DNA of 64,000 nt from Acidobacteriota bacterium (lineage in GTDB: Bacteria > Acidobacteriota > Blastocatellia > Pyrinomonadales > Pyrinomonadaceae): NCBI GenBank assembly GCA_016703965.1, contig JADJBB010000021.1, positions 1,860,001 to 1,924,000 of the forward strand, read 5' to 3'. Positions 15,788-23,716 of the stretch are shown piece by piece. The notes under the pieces were generated by a model. That model was not told the DNA's origin. It saw only the letters and a list, made by a program, of their open reading frames with translations, and did no database searches. Every line of letters begins with the position of its first letter. Position 1 is the stretch's first letter. A program made the position numbers and the translations under genes.

Positions 15788-18625
15788 CTATTTCAAATAG
15801 GTTTTCAAATATCTACCCGTAAAGGAATCATCGACCTTTGCGACCGCTTCCGGCGTGCCGGTTGCTAAAATGCGGCCGCCGCCGAAGCCGCCTTCGGGGC
15901 CGAGGTCGATGATGTGGTCGGCGGTTTTTATGACGTCCATGTTGTGCTCGATGACGAGGATGCTGCCGCCGTTGTCGATGAGGGCACGAAACGCGGACAA
16001 GAGTTTGTTGATGTCTTCAAAATGTAGTCCCGTTGTTGGTTCGTCAAAGATGAAGAGCGTTTCCGATGTCGTCTTCTGAGCCAGATGCGATGCAAGTTTC
16101 ACACGCTGAGCCTCGCCGCCTGAGAGAGTTGTTGCCGATTGTCCTAGCCGCAGATATCCCAACCCGACCGAATCCAAGACCTTCAGTTTCGAAGTCAATT
16201 TCGGCACGTCCTTAAAGAAGACGATCGCCTCGCGGATCGTTAACTGAAGGGCCTCGTGGATGTTTTTGCCTTTGTATTTGATGTCTAGAACTTCCTGCTT
16301 GAACCGCATTCCGCGGCAGTCTTCGCAGGTCAGTTCGACATCGGCGAGGAACTGCATCTCGATGGTCACGGTTCCCGAACCCTGGCAGATCTCGCAGCGT
16401 CCGCCCGGCACATTGAACGAGAAATGCGAGGCGTTGTAGCCTTTGGTTTTCGCACCGTTCGTCGCGGCAAAGGTTTCGCGGATCGCGTCGTATGCCTTGA
16501 TGTACGTCACCGGATTCGAACGCGGTGTACGGCCGATCGGCGATTGGTCGACGAGAATGACGTCATCGACGTAATCCGCCCCTCTGATCTCTTTGACAAA
16601 ACCAACCGGAGCGTTCCATTCGCCGCGTTTCTTTTTCAGCCCTGCGTATAAAACATCGTGAACCAACGTCGATTTGCCGGAACCGGAAACGCCGGTTATG
16701 CAAACAAGCATATCGAGCGGTATCTCGACCGAAACGTCCTTCAAATTATGCTCGCGGGCCCCGATGATCTCGATCTTTCGCTTGGTGACGGTGCGGCGTT
16801 TTAGCGGAACCTTGATCTCGGCATCGCCGCGAAGGTATTTTGCCGTGAGCGATGTTTTACTCTTCATCAGAGCCTTAAAATCGCCCTCGAAAACAAGCTC
16901 TCCGCCAAATTCTCCCGCCAGCGGGCCGATGTCGACAATGTGATCGGCCGCACGCATCGTTTCTTCGTCATGCTCGACGACGATCAGTGTGTTGCCGATG
17001 TCGCGGAGGTTCTCGAGGATCTTGATGAGCCGCGAGTTATCGCGCGGATGCAGGCCGATGCTTGGTTCGTCGAGCACGTAGAGCGTTCCGACGAGCAGGG
17101 AACCGAGATTGGTCGCGAGCTGGATGCGTTGGGCTTCGCCGCCGGATAGTGTTGCTGCGAGACGCCCAAGCGTCAGATAATCAAGGCCGACCTCGACGAG
17201 GAATTTGAGACGGCGGCGGATCTCGAGCAGCAGTTTATCGGCGATCAATGCCCGCTCAGGCGTCAATTCCAGCTTTTCGAAAAACGTAAAAGCATCGCTG
17301 ATCGGCATCTCAATGATCTCGGGCAGCGAATGCATGCCGATCTTTACGTCGCGGGCTTCCTGCCGCAGACGCTGTCCGCCGCAATCGGGGCATTTGGTGT
17401 AACCGCGGAATTTCGCGAGGAAAACACGGACGTGGAGCTTATATTTCTTGGTTTCGAGGAATTCAAAAAAGCCCTTCAAACCTCGCCAGCCATCGTCGCC
17501 GTAGATGATATTGTTCTGCTGATATTCGGGCAGGTCGGCATACGGCGTGTTCATGTCGATCCCGGCGTGGGCTGCGTATTTTACAAGTTCCTTCTGTGCC
17601 CATGCGTGTGTTGGCCGCGTAAACGGCTCGATCGCACCTTGCTTTAACGACAACAGCGGATTTGGGATCACCAGCCCGTAATCGATCCCGATCGTATTCC
17701 CAAAACCCTGACAAGTCGGGCAGGCTCCGAATGGCGAATTAAAGCTGAACAGGTGCGGTTCGGGCTGTTCGTAACGCGTGCCGTCGTATTTGCACACGAA
17801 GCTGTCGGAGAATTTAAGGGGGTGCTTTTTCTCTCCAACGGTCTCGATCACCGCAGCATGACCCTCTCTAAAACATATTTCCAGCGAATCGACTAAACGC
17901 TGACGGATATCGGGCGAGGCCGTAAGGCGATCGACGAGGGCAAACGTGTTGTCGAAATCGTTAAAGGAATAATCCTCCGGTTTTTGGAGTTCTATGATCT
18001 CGCCGCTGCGGAATAACCGCGTGATACCCTGCTGCATCAACGCGATCACCATCGCCGCAGTGCTGAGCGCCTTTTCTGTCGATTTTACTTTTGGCTTGCG
18101 GGCGGCACGAACGACTTCGCGTGAGATCTCGTCCTGGATAGGGAAGAGAACGTAAAACCTCGTTCCTTCGGCGAGTTCGGCAATGATCTCGTCTGCCGCC
18201 GATTCCGGCGAATCCTTTTTCACCTCGCGGCCGCATTTGTTACAGATGGTCGTCCCCGCCCGGGCGAAGAGCAGCCGCAGGTAATCGTATATCTCGGTCT
18301 GTGTTGCCACGGTGGAGCGTGGATTCTTGGTCGTATTCTTCTGCCGTATCGCAATCGCCGGAGCGATGCCCAGGATCTCATCGACATCCGGCTTATCCAT
18401 CCGTTCGAGAAACTGACGTGCGTAAGCCGAGAGCGATTCGACGTATCGGCGTTGCCCCTCGGCGTACAGAGTGTCGAACGCAAGCGAAGACTTGCCCGAA
18501 CCCGAAACGCCGGTAACGACCGTCAGTTTATTGAGCGGCAGCGAGACCGTAATATTTTTAAGATTATGAACGCGGGCTCCGCGAACGATGATCTGTTCTT
18601 CTTCTATCTGTTTAGCAGCCTGCAT
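15788..18625 (-). CDS. uvrA: Excinuclease ABC subunit A
   Basis: UvrA finds bulky DNA lesions and loads UvrB in nucleotide excision repair. The 945-residue length is standard. Two ABC ATPase modules are visible: Walker A GVSGSGKSS at residues 39-47 and a second GVSGSGKSTLVHDVLY in the C-terminal half, each with its own signature (LSGGEAQRIQLA and LSGGEAQRVKLA) and Walker B (VLDEPSIGLHP and IFDEPTTGLHF). Zinc-finger CxxC pairs are present (CPTCQGFG with CPDCGG; CEICQGSG with CEDCRG). The start at 18625 is the first good ATG. It is transcribed divergently from the DUF1223 gene. I see no convincing SOS box. Confidence 0.98.
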   Translation of the reverse strand: MQAAKQIEEEQIIVRGARVHNLKNITVSLPLNKLTVVTGVSGSGKSSLAFDTLYAEGQRRYVESLSAYARQFLERMDKPDVDEILGIAPAIAIRQKNTTKNPRSTVATQTEIYDYLRLLFARAGTTICNKCGREVKKDSPESAADEIIAELAEGTRFYVLFPIQDEISREVVRAARKPKVKSTEKALSTAAMVIALMQQGITRLFRSGEIIELQKPEDYSFNDFDNTFALVDRLTASPDIRQRLVDSLEICFREGHAAVIETVGEKKHPLKFSDSFVCKYDGTRYEQPEPHLFSFNSPFGACPTCQGFGNTIGIDYGLVIPNPLLSLKQGAIEPFTRPTHAWAQKELVKYAAHAGIDMNTPYADLPEYQQNNIIYGDDGWRGLKGFFEFLETKKYKLHVRVFLAKFRGYTKCPDCGGQRLRQEARDVKIGMHSLPEIIEMPISDAFTFFEKLELTPERALIADKLLLEIRRRLKFLVEVGLDYLTLGRLAATLSGGEAQRIQLATNLGSLLVGTLYVLDEPSIGLHPRDNSRLIKILENLRDIGNTLIVVEHDEETMRAADHIVDIGPLAGEFGGELVFEGDFKALMKSKTSLTAKYLRGDAEIKVPLKRRTVTKRKIEIIGAREHNLKDVSVEIPLDMLVCITGVSGSGKSTLVHDVLYAGLKKKRGEWNAPVGFVKEIRGADYVDDVILVDQSPIGRTPRSNPVTYIKAYDAIRETFAATNGAKTKGYNASHFSFNVPGGRCEICQGSGTVTIEMQFLADVELTCEDCRGMRFKQEVLDIKYKGKNIHEALQLTIREAIVFFKDVPKLTSKLKVLDSVGLGYLRLGQSATTLSGGEAQRVKLASHLAQKTTSETLFIFDEPTTGLHFEDINKLLSAFRALIDNGGSILVIEHNMDVIKTADHIIDLGPEGGFGGGRILATGTPEAVAKVDDSFTGRYLKTYLK

Positions 18626-18808
18626 AGTTCAGTTCCCGGAGCTGTGGGCAAATAAATATCTTAACATTCCGCAATTCTTGTTCAAAAAAGAATCGATCAA
18701 CCAGTATTTGCTCGAAGGCCCGGCAAAAGGCTGTTTGCATGTGTCAATAACTGTATTATACATGCAACGTTACGGAATAACCCAGCTTCGATCCCGCATA
18801 TTAGCTTT

Positions 18809-19615
18809 ATGAAATACTTTATGTTGATCGTACTCATAACAGTTTGCAGCATTTCGACTGCTTGGTTTTTTGCCGGCAATGGTGAGAATAGCGGCGTGGA
18901 AACCGTAGAGGCAGGATCGAATGTCTCGCACCACACGGGAGCCAGACGTCCTGTCCTCGCCGAGCTTTTTACTTCCGAAGGCTGCTCAAGCTGTCCGCCG
19001 GCTGATCGGTTGTTGACGAAGTTGCAGCAGGACGGGAATGATCATGTGGTCACGCTTTCCTTTCACGTCGACTATTGGAATTACCTGGGCTGGAAAGATC
19101 CGTTCTCTTCACCGGTATTCTCGAAGCGTCAAGAGCAGTACGCCCGGCGATTTAAGCTGGATTCTAGTTATACGCCGCAGATGGTCGTTAATGGCTCAGC
19201 AGAATTCGTGGGATCTCAACGCTCCAAGGCTACCGATGCTGTCGATGGAGCCTCGTCGGAGATGTTGGGCGTTATAGATCTGAGTCTAAATAGTGGGAAA
19301 TTATCGGCAGATATCACCGGCCTCGCTGCACATTCTGGTGCGACGGTCTATCTCGCCGTTGCCGAAAGCGGCCTCGTGACAAAGGTGCGAAGCGGCGAAA
19401 ACGCAGGGGCAAACCTCGCGCATAGTTCCGTTGTGAGGCAGCTTATCCCAATCGGCAAACTCAAAGCTGGAGAAACAGGCGTAAAGATGGAACGGAATAT
19501 TCCGCACAACGGCGAGTGGAAGATCGAGAACATCAGATATGTGGTATTTATTCAGGAAAACGAAAGTTTTAAGGTGTTGGCCGTTGAGTCAGTTGGCTAC
19601 CAGCGGGTATCGTAG
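18809..19615 (+). CDS. DUF1223 family exported thioredoxin-like protein
   Basis: This 268-residue protein has an N-terminal hydrophobic signal or anchor (MKYFMLIVLITVCSISTAWFFAG). The DUF1223 hallmark LAELFTSEGCSSCPPADRLLTKL places a CxxC pair at Cys59 and Cys62. TLSFHVDYWNYLGWKDPFSSPVFSKRQ and TPQMVVNGSAEFVGSQ follow, typical of this thioredoxin-fold family. The biochemical role of the family is not established; an extracytoplasmic redox role is inferred. Its 3' end overlaps the convergent 90-aa gene by about 19 bp. Confidence 0.92.
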   Translation: MKYFMLIVLITVCSISTAWFFAGNGENSGVETVEAGSNVSHHTGARRPVLAELFTSEGCSSCPPADRLLTKLQQDGNDHVVTLSFHVDYWNYLGWKDPFSSPVFSKRQEQYARRFKLDSSYTPQMVVNGSAEFVGSQRSKATDAVDGASSEMLGVIDLSLNSGKLSADITGLAAHSGATVYLAVAESGLVTKVRSGENAGANLAHSSVVRQLIPIGKLKAGETGVKMERNIPHNGEWKIENIRYVVFIQENESFKVLAVESVGYQRVS

Positions 19616-19869
19616 CCGCAGAAGTTGTCTCGCCAGGTGTCGTCAGTGTCGTAGGGCAGGACAGGAATGATGCCTTCCATTAGAAGTTCGGCGTTTAGAT
19701 CGCGGCGGAGTCGATATGTGCGGCCTGAGGGGGAGCAGACTGTTAGCGTGACACGACCTTCGACGATCTTTGAAACCGCCGCGAACCGCCAGTCGGTGCG
19801 AGAACGGACGATCAGTCGTGAGCCGGTGGTCAGCTTGTCGAGGGCTATCTGAGTTTCGGTAATTTCCAC
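19597..19869 (-). CDS. Small hypothetical protein, 90 aa, GTG start inside upstream gene
   Basis: I do not recognise this protein. The open frame lies directly after the L,D-transpeptidase stop and begins at a GTG 22 bases before that stop, so the two would overlap and be coupled. The sequence VEITETQIALDKLTTGSRLIV... reads like a compact beta domain (RLIVRSRTDWRFAAVSKIVEGRVTLTV), with CSPSGRTYRLRRDLNAELLM following. Codon use and absence of frame breaks favour a real gene over a shadow. No ribosome site is obvious. It could also start at an unrecognised site, and the frame stays open upstream to 20013. Confidence 0.55.
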   Translation of the reverse strand: MEITETQIALDKLTTGSRLIVRSRTDWRFAAVSKIVEGRVTLTVCSPSGRTYRLRRDLNAELLMEGIIPVLPYDTDDTWRDNFCGYDTRW

Positions 19870-20942
19870 GCTTTTCGACGTGAATCGTATACTTTTTTCG
19901 GCATCTGCACAAGGTACGGATTTTTTGCGGGTGAAAGCCACGCAACGATGCGTTCCAAGTTTCGGCGTTCCATCGCGGTGCAGCCTGCGGTTGGCGAATT
20001 TGCGTCTTTCCAAATGTGGAGAAAGATACAGGAACCGCGATTTTTTTCGACCGGATACGTGTTATACCCCACGAAAACGCCTAGATCATATTCCGGCCCA
20101 ATCTCAAGCATTTTCTCCGAGCTTTTCCAGTCAAAATTGCCGACCTGCATGCGGTTGACGATGCGATTGTAAAAGTTCGATTTCGGATCGTCGACGCATT
20201 CCGTGAATTCGTCGAGTTTTGTGTAGGGCATCTGAACGCCCACCGGTTTTGAAGCCGTGCCGAACGACTCGGTCAGCGGAAACAGTCCGGCGGGTGATCG
20301 ACCGTCACCTTCCGATTTGCCTGTTCGGAGACCTTCGTCCAATGCCGCCAAGCCAGGTGATTCATTCGTCGCCTTCCATCTGGAGTCTTCAAAAACAAAT
20401 TTCACCCAAATTCCATTTGGAAACTGGCTGCCGTAGATAGATGCAAAGGCTTCGTTACCAATGAACGACTCGTTCTTTGCGAAACAGTTATCTGATATAT
20501 CGTCTTCCAGATATTTGCTAATCTTGGTTATCCCCTCTTCCCTCATCCCCATTTCCAAAAATCTCAGCGTTTCTCTTGAATATAGCTGACGTAGGACTTG
20601 ATCATCTCCTCGTTTCAGAGCAGTACAAATTCTTTTGAAAAGCTTTCCGAGAACAGGTGCGTTGTTGACCGCGACATCGTATTCCCGAACCCAGCCAAGC
20701 CCGCTGCGGCCGAGGACGACAGGGAACTTGTCGCCGGTTGCTTTCCAATCGCTTTTCTCGTTTTTTCTCTCGTAAAGAGCGGCAGTTCCGTTGATCTTGT
20801 CCCAGTCGTCGGTGGTTACGACGATCAGTTGTGTCGATTTGCTGAAGGCGGGCTTTTGAGCCGAAGGTTCGGGCTTTTTGATCTGGGCATATGTAACGAG
20901 ACTCAGGGAAAGGAGAGCCATGAAGATGAGAAATGCTTTCAT
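19845..20942 (-). CDS. YkuD-type L,D-transpeptidase with inserted NTF2-like segment
   Basis: This is an exported 365-residue protein. The start at 20942 gives a signal peptide (MKAFLIFMALLSLSLVTYAQ); an upstream ATG at 20996 lies inside a repeat arm. The L,D-transpeptidase core opens at about residues 35-85 (STQLIVVTTDDWDKINGTA... FPVVLGRSGLGWV) and resumes at about residue 208 (KSEGDGRSPAGLFPLTESFG). It ends with the catalytic block CIFLHIWKDANSPTAGCTAM (His309, Cys321). Between the two halves sits an extra ~115-residue segment (KRGDDQVLRQLYSRETLRFLE... SQFPNGIWVKFVFEDSRWKAT) that looks like a separate small domain. The role is peptidoglycan 3-3 cross-linking or anchoring. Confidence 0.88.
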   Translation of the reverse strand: MKAFLIFMALLSLSLVTYAQIKKPEPSAQKPAFSKSTQLIVVTTDDWDKINGTAALYERKNEKSDWKATGDKFPVVLGRSGLGWVREYDVAVNNAPVLGKLFKRICTALKRGDDQVLRQLYSRETLRFLEMGMREEGITKISKYLEDDISDNCFAKNESFIGNEAFASIYGSQFPNGIWVKFVFEDSRWKATNESPGLAALDEGLRTGKSEGDGRSPAGLFPLTESFGTASKPVGVQMPYTKLDEFTECVDDPKSNFYNRIVNRMQVGNFDWKSSEKMLEIGPEYDLGVFVGYNTYPVEKNRGSCIFLHIWKDANSPTAGCTAMERRNLERIVAWLSPAKNPYLVQMPKKVYDSRRKAWKLPKLR

Positions 20943-20990
20943 ATTGAAAGGCCTTGCCGAGAAGCAGTGATCTGCATTCCGAAGTTGCGG

Positions 20991-21077
20991 GGGCAAGCCC
21001 GCCTTCCTGACTGCAAGTTTATTGTTTCTAGAATCTTCCCGGGCTTGTAACAGACAGTCAGGAAGGCGGGCTTGCCC
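20991..21077. repeat. REPIN-like inverted repeat pair (GGCGGGCTTGCCC family)
   Basis: The 23-bp arms at 20991-21013 and 21055-21077 are perfect inverted copies, each containing the palindromic core GGGCAAGCCCGCC. About 41 bp lie between them. The pair sits between the M50-like protease stop and the L,D-transpeptidase start. Confidence 0.85.
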
Positions 21078-21095
21078 ACCCGTCTCTGATATTTA

Positions 21096-21887
21096 TCAAT
21101 TAACAAACAGCGAATCAGCAGCCGCTTTTGAGCCTCTGCTCGCGTACAGCCTCACGCCGACGGCCATCATTACGACGGAGATCGCGATCCAGAGAAGTAC
21201 CCAAAGAACGGCGGGAATTCCGGTCGCGGCGGCCATATTTGCGGCATCGGACGAGGCGTCGGAGGTTGCCGAGATAACGAACAGCGTTTTAAGGCTGAAG
21301 AATGAGTTTAGCAGGCACTGGACGGCGAGAAATGCGAGCGAGAAGTTGACCCATTTGTCGGTCGCGAATTTGGCGACAGCAAACAGACCGGCGGTAAGGA
21401 TGGCACCGGAAAACACTGTGAAAACCATGCTGCCGAATGTGACGTTTGCCAGAAAATTCCAAAACGGGGCGATAAAGCCAAAAACGACGGTCATTACTGC
21501 GATCAACCCCGAACAAAGATACAGTGCGAGCCGTGATTTCAGTCCGAAACGCATCCAAACGAGCAAAAGCGTACCGAAAAGGGTCGTGCCCACATAGCCA
21601 GCACTTGAGATGAAGAGCGACGAAAAGCCGGAGGATTGCGACCAGACCATTCCGCTCGTATCGGGCGATACGGTCAGGCTCATGACGGAATTTCCGGTGA
21701 TCAGTGCCGCCATAGCATGCGAGCTTTCATGAACGAATGTCGCAAAAAGCTGGATCGGATAGACAATGTAGCCGACGATCGGCAAGTACCATCCAATCAT
21801 CCAAAGTCCGACGCTGATCGCCGTTGCGATCAAAAGCAAAGTGATCTGCGGCTTGGCGTCTTCGGCGAGCTTGTAATTTATCGGCAT
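21096..21887 (-). CDS. M50-like integral-membrane metalloprotease
   Basis: This 263-residue membrane protein has about seven hydrophobic segments. The second carries FATFVHESSHAMAALITGNSV, giving the zinc motif H53-E-x-x-H57 within a membrane helix, as in M50B-like peptidases (site-2 protease relatives). This is a short, single-domain form without PDZ insert. No obvious second metal ligand (NxPxxxxxxD) is seen, so activity is uncertain. A good GAGGAG ribosome site lies just upstream of the ATG at 21887. A REPIN-like pair follows the stop. Confidence 0.8.
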   Translation of the reverse strand: MPINYKLAEDAKPQITLLLIATAISVGLWMIGWYLPIVGYIVYPIQLFATFVHESSHAMAALITGNSVMSLTVSPDTSGMVWSQSSGFSSLFISSAGYVGTTLFGTLLLVWMRFGLKSRLALYLCSGLIAVMTVVFGFIAPFWNFLANVTFGSMVFTVFSGAILTAGLFAVAKFATDKWVNFSLAFLAVQCLLNSFFSLKTLFVISATSDASSDAANMAAATGIPAVLWVLLWIAISVVMMAVGVRLYASRGSKAAADSLFVN

Positions 21888-21954
21888 AAAAACTCCTCAA
21901 CTTGGCTACTTTGGGATACGCTTATTGTAGCTTAAAGTTCAATTCCTGTGCAGA

Positions 21955-22019
21955 AGCCCGCGCGTTAGCAAGGGCGAAATATTCAACGCGCGTGATTCGC
22001 CATTGCTTACGCGCGGGCT
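21955..22019. repeat. REPIN-like inverted repeat pair (CCCGCGCGTTAGCAA family)
   Basis: The 24-bp arms at 21955-21978 and 21996-22019 match at 22 of 24 positions in inverted orientation (AGCCCGCGCGTTAGCAAGGG type). The last base of the right arm is the first base of the moaC stop codon on the other strand. Confidence 0.82.
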
Positions 22020-22495
22020 TAGGCATCACGGTCCGCTTCATAATCGGATTTCCCGCCTGTTTTCGACATCAATTTAAGTTCCGAGATCACGATGTCTTTC
22101 TGCACGGCTTTGCACATGTCGTAGATCGTCAAAGCTGCGACTGAGACGGCGGTAAGGGCTTCCATTTCGATGCCGGTTTGGGCGGTGGTGATGGCTTCGG
22201 CTTCGAGATAGATGCCGAAATCTCGAAATGCGGCGGTGACGTTGACCTTCGACAGATTGATCTGATGGCAAAGCGGTATCAACTCCGAGGTTTTTTTTGC
22301 CGCCATTATGCCCGCGATTCGCGAGATCTCTAATGGATCACCTTTTCTATTTGGCTGAGTTTGGAGAGTTTCAAGTGTTTCTGGTGAAAGCAGGACTTTT
22401 CCGCACGCGACCGCTCGCCGTGTGGTCGTTTCTTTTTGGGAAACATCGACCATGCTGATCTTTCCGGTTTCGTCGAAATGCGACAGGTTGTTCAT
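22019..22495 (-). CDS. moaC: Cyclic pyranopterin monophosphate synthase
   Basis: MoaC turns the MoaA product into cyclic pyranopterin monophosphate in molybdenum cofactor synthesis. The 158-residue length is standard. It carries FDETGKISMVDVSQKETTTRRAVACG at the N-terminus, KTSELIPLCHQI in the middle, and the C-terminal signature TGIEMEALTAVSVAALTIYDMCKAVQKD. Its ATG overlaps the moeA stop by four bases (ATGA), so the pair is translationally coupled. moaA is not in the window. Confidence 0.97.
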   Translation of the reverse strand: MNNLSHFDETGKISMVDVSQKETTTRRAVACGKVLLSPETLETLQTQPNRKGDPLEISRIAGIMAAKKTSELIPLCHQINLSKVNVTAAFRDFGIYLEAEAITTAQTGIEMEALTAVSVAALTIYDMCKAVQKDIVISELKLMSKTGGKSDYEADRDA

Positions 22496-23685
22496 AAATA
22501 AACGATCTCGGCGACCTCGCCTGCTGCGATACTCTTATCTCGCGGAACAATGACAAGCGAATCTGAATGAGCAAATCCAATAAAATCAGAGGAACCAGAC
22601 CATTTTAGCGTATGCGCGACCAATTGCCCCATTTTGTTCGTCTCCAATCTCGAAGGCAAATATGCATCGCGTTCGCGAGCCGCTTTTGCGTCGGACGCGA
22701 GCACGGCAAATCCTGTTTCCAGATCAGAACTGATCGCTCCTTGCAGCATCAAGATCGCCTTTCGGACAAATAGATGAAACGTCACCGCCGCCGAAACAGG
22801 GTTGCCTGGCAGCCCAAAGATAAAAGTCTTGCCGAGTTTCGCAAACACCGCAGGTTTGCCAGGTTTAAGCCTTACCTTTTCAAAAAAAATGGTCGCTCCG
22901 AGTTCAGCGAGAGCTGTTTTTGTGTGATCGTATTTTCCGACCGAAACTCCGCCGGTCAGGATCACGATCTCGGATGTTTTGGTCGCGTTTGTTATCTGAG
23001 ATTTGAGATCTGAAATTTCGTCTCTGACGTTCGGCAGGATCGCCGGAGCGGCTCCAAATCTGCGGCAGAGGACGTCGAGCATAATTGAATTTGAATTCCG
23101 TATCTGGTCCCGGCCGGGTCTTTTGTTGATCTCGACTATCTCGCTGCCGGTCCCGATGATCGAGACGCATGGGCTTCTTGTTACTTTAACTTTTGCGTAA
23201 CCGAAAGCGGCAAGCGTGGCGATCATATTTTCGGTGATCCTCGTTCCGGGTTTGAGGATCGTCTTGCCCTTCTTGATCTCGCTGCCCAGGCGGATGATAT
23301 AGCGGTTCTTTTCAGTCCGGTCGAATATCTCGACCTCACCGTTGACTTCCTTTGTTAACTCGAACTTCTGGACAGAATCGGCACCGTCTGGCAACGGAGC
23401 ACCAGTCATTATTCTAACTGCCTCGCCGGATCTCATCGTTTTGTGCCATCCGCGGCCGGCGGCGGATTCGCCCACGATCTTGAGTGTGGCCGGTGCATTT
23501 TCGGTGTCCGCGGCGACGACTGCGTAGCCATCCATTTGCGAACGGTCGAACGGCGGCAGGTCGGTGTCCGCGATTATATTCTCGGCCAGAACGCGGCCGA
23601 CTGTGCCGGAGATATCGATCTTCTCGCTTGTGAGAGGAGAAACTTCCTTTTCGATGAACTTTATCGCTTTGGCGATCGGGATCAT
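22492..23685 (-). CDS. moeA: Molybdopterin molybdenumtransferase
   Basis: MoeA inserts molybdate into adenylylated molybdopterin. The 397-residue protein has the N-terminal TDLPPFDRSQMDGYAV signature, the ILKPGTRITENMIATLAAFG segment, the central GTGSEIVE and ILTGGVSVGKYD motifs, and FGLPGNPVSAAVTFHLF. Domain IV follows at the C-terminus. It overlaps moaC by four bases. A single REP-like palindrome separates it from the M24 peptidase gene upstream on the same strand. Confidence 0.97.
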   Translation of the reverse strand: MIPIAKAIKFIEKEVSPLTSEKIDISGTVGRVLAENIIADTDLPPFDRSQMDGYAVVAADTENAPATLKIVGESAAGRGWHKTMRSGEAVRIMTGAPLPDGADSVQKFELTKEVNGEVEIFDRTEKNRYIIRLGSEIKKGKTILKPGTRITENMIATLAAFGYAKVKVTRSPCVSIIGTGSEIVEINKRPGRDQIRNSNSIMLDVLCRRFGAAPAILPNVRDEISDLKSQITNATKTSEIVILTGGVSVGKYDHTKTALAELGATIFFEKVRLKPGKPAVFAKLGKTFIFGLPGNPVSAAVTFHLFVRKAILMLQGAISSDLETGFAVLASDAKAARERDAYLPSRLETNKMGQLVAHTLKWSGSSDFIGFAHSDSLVIVPRDKSIAAGEVAEIVYL

Positions 23686-23691
23686 AAGACT

Positions 23692-23710
23692 CGCGGGCGG
23701 GATGCCCGCG
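23692..23710. repeat. Single REP-like palindrome
   Basis: CGCGGGCgggaTGCCCGCG is a G/C-rich palindrome in the 31-bp gap between moeA and the M24 peptidase. It shares the GCGGGC...GCCCGC core with the repeat pair at 60015-60164, so it may be a solitary member of that family. Confidence 0.65.
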
Positions 23711-23716
23711 CTCCAC

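Noticed and set aside
18626..18808. Possible SOS box between uvrA and DUF1223
   Set aside because: An ATTCTT...AAGAAT inverted repeat is present, but it does not match a GAACN4GTTC or CTGN10CAG box well enough.
20943..20996. Longer N-terminus of the L,D-transpeptidase from 20996
   Set aside because: The extra codons are in a repeat arm and would precede a clear signal peptide beginning at 20942.
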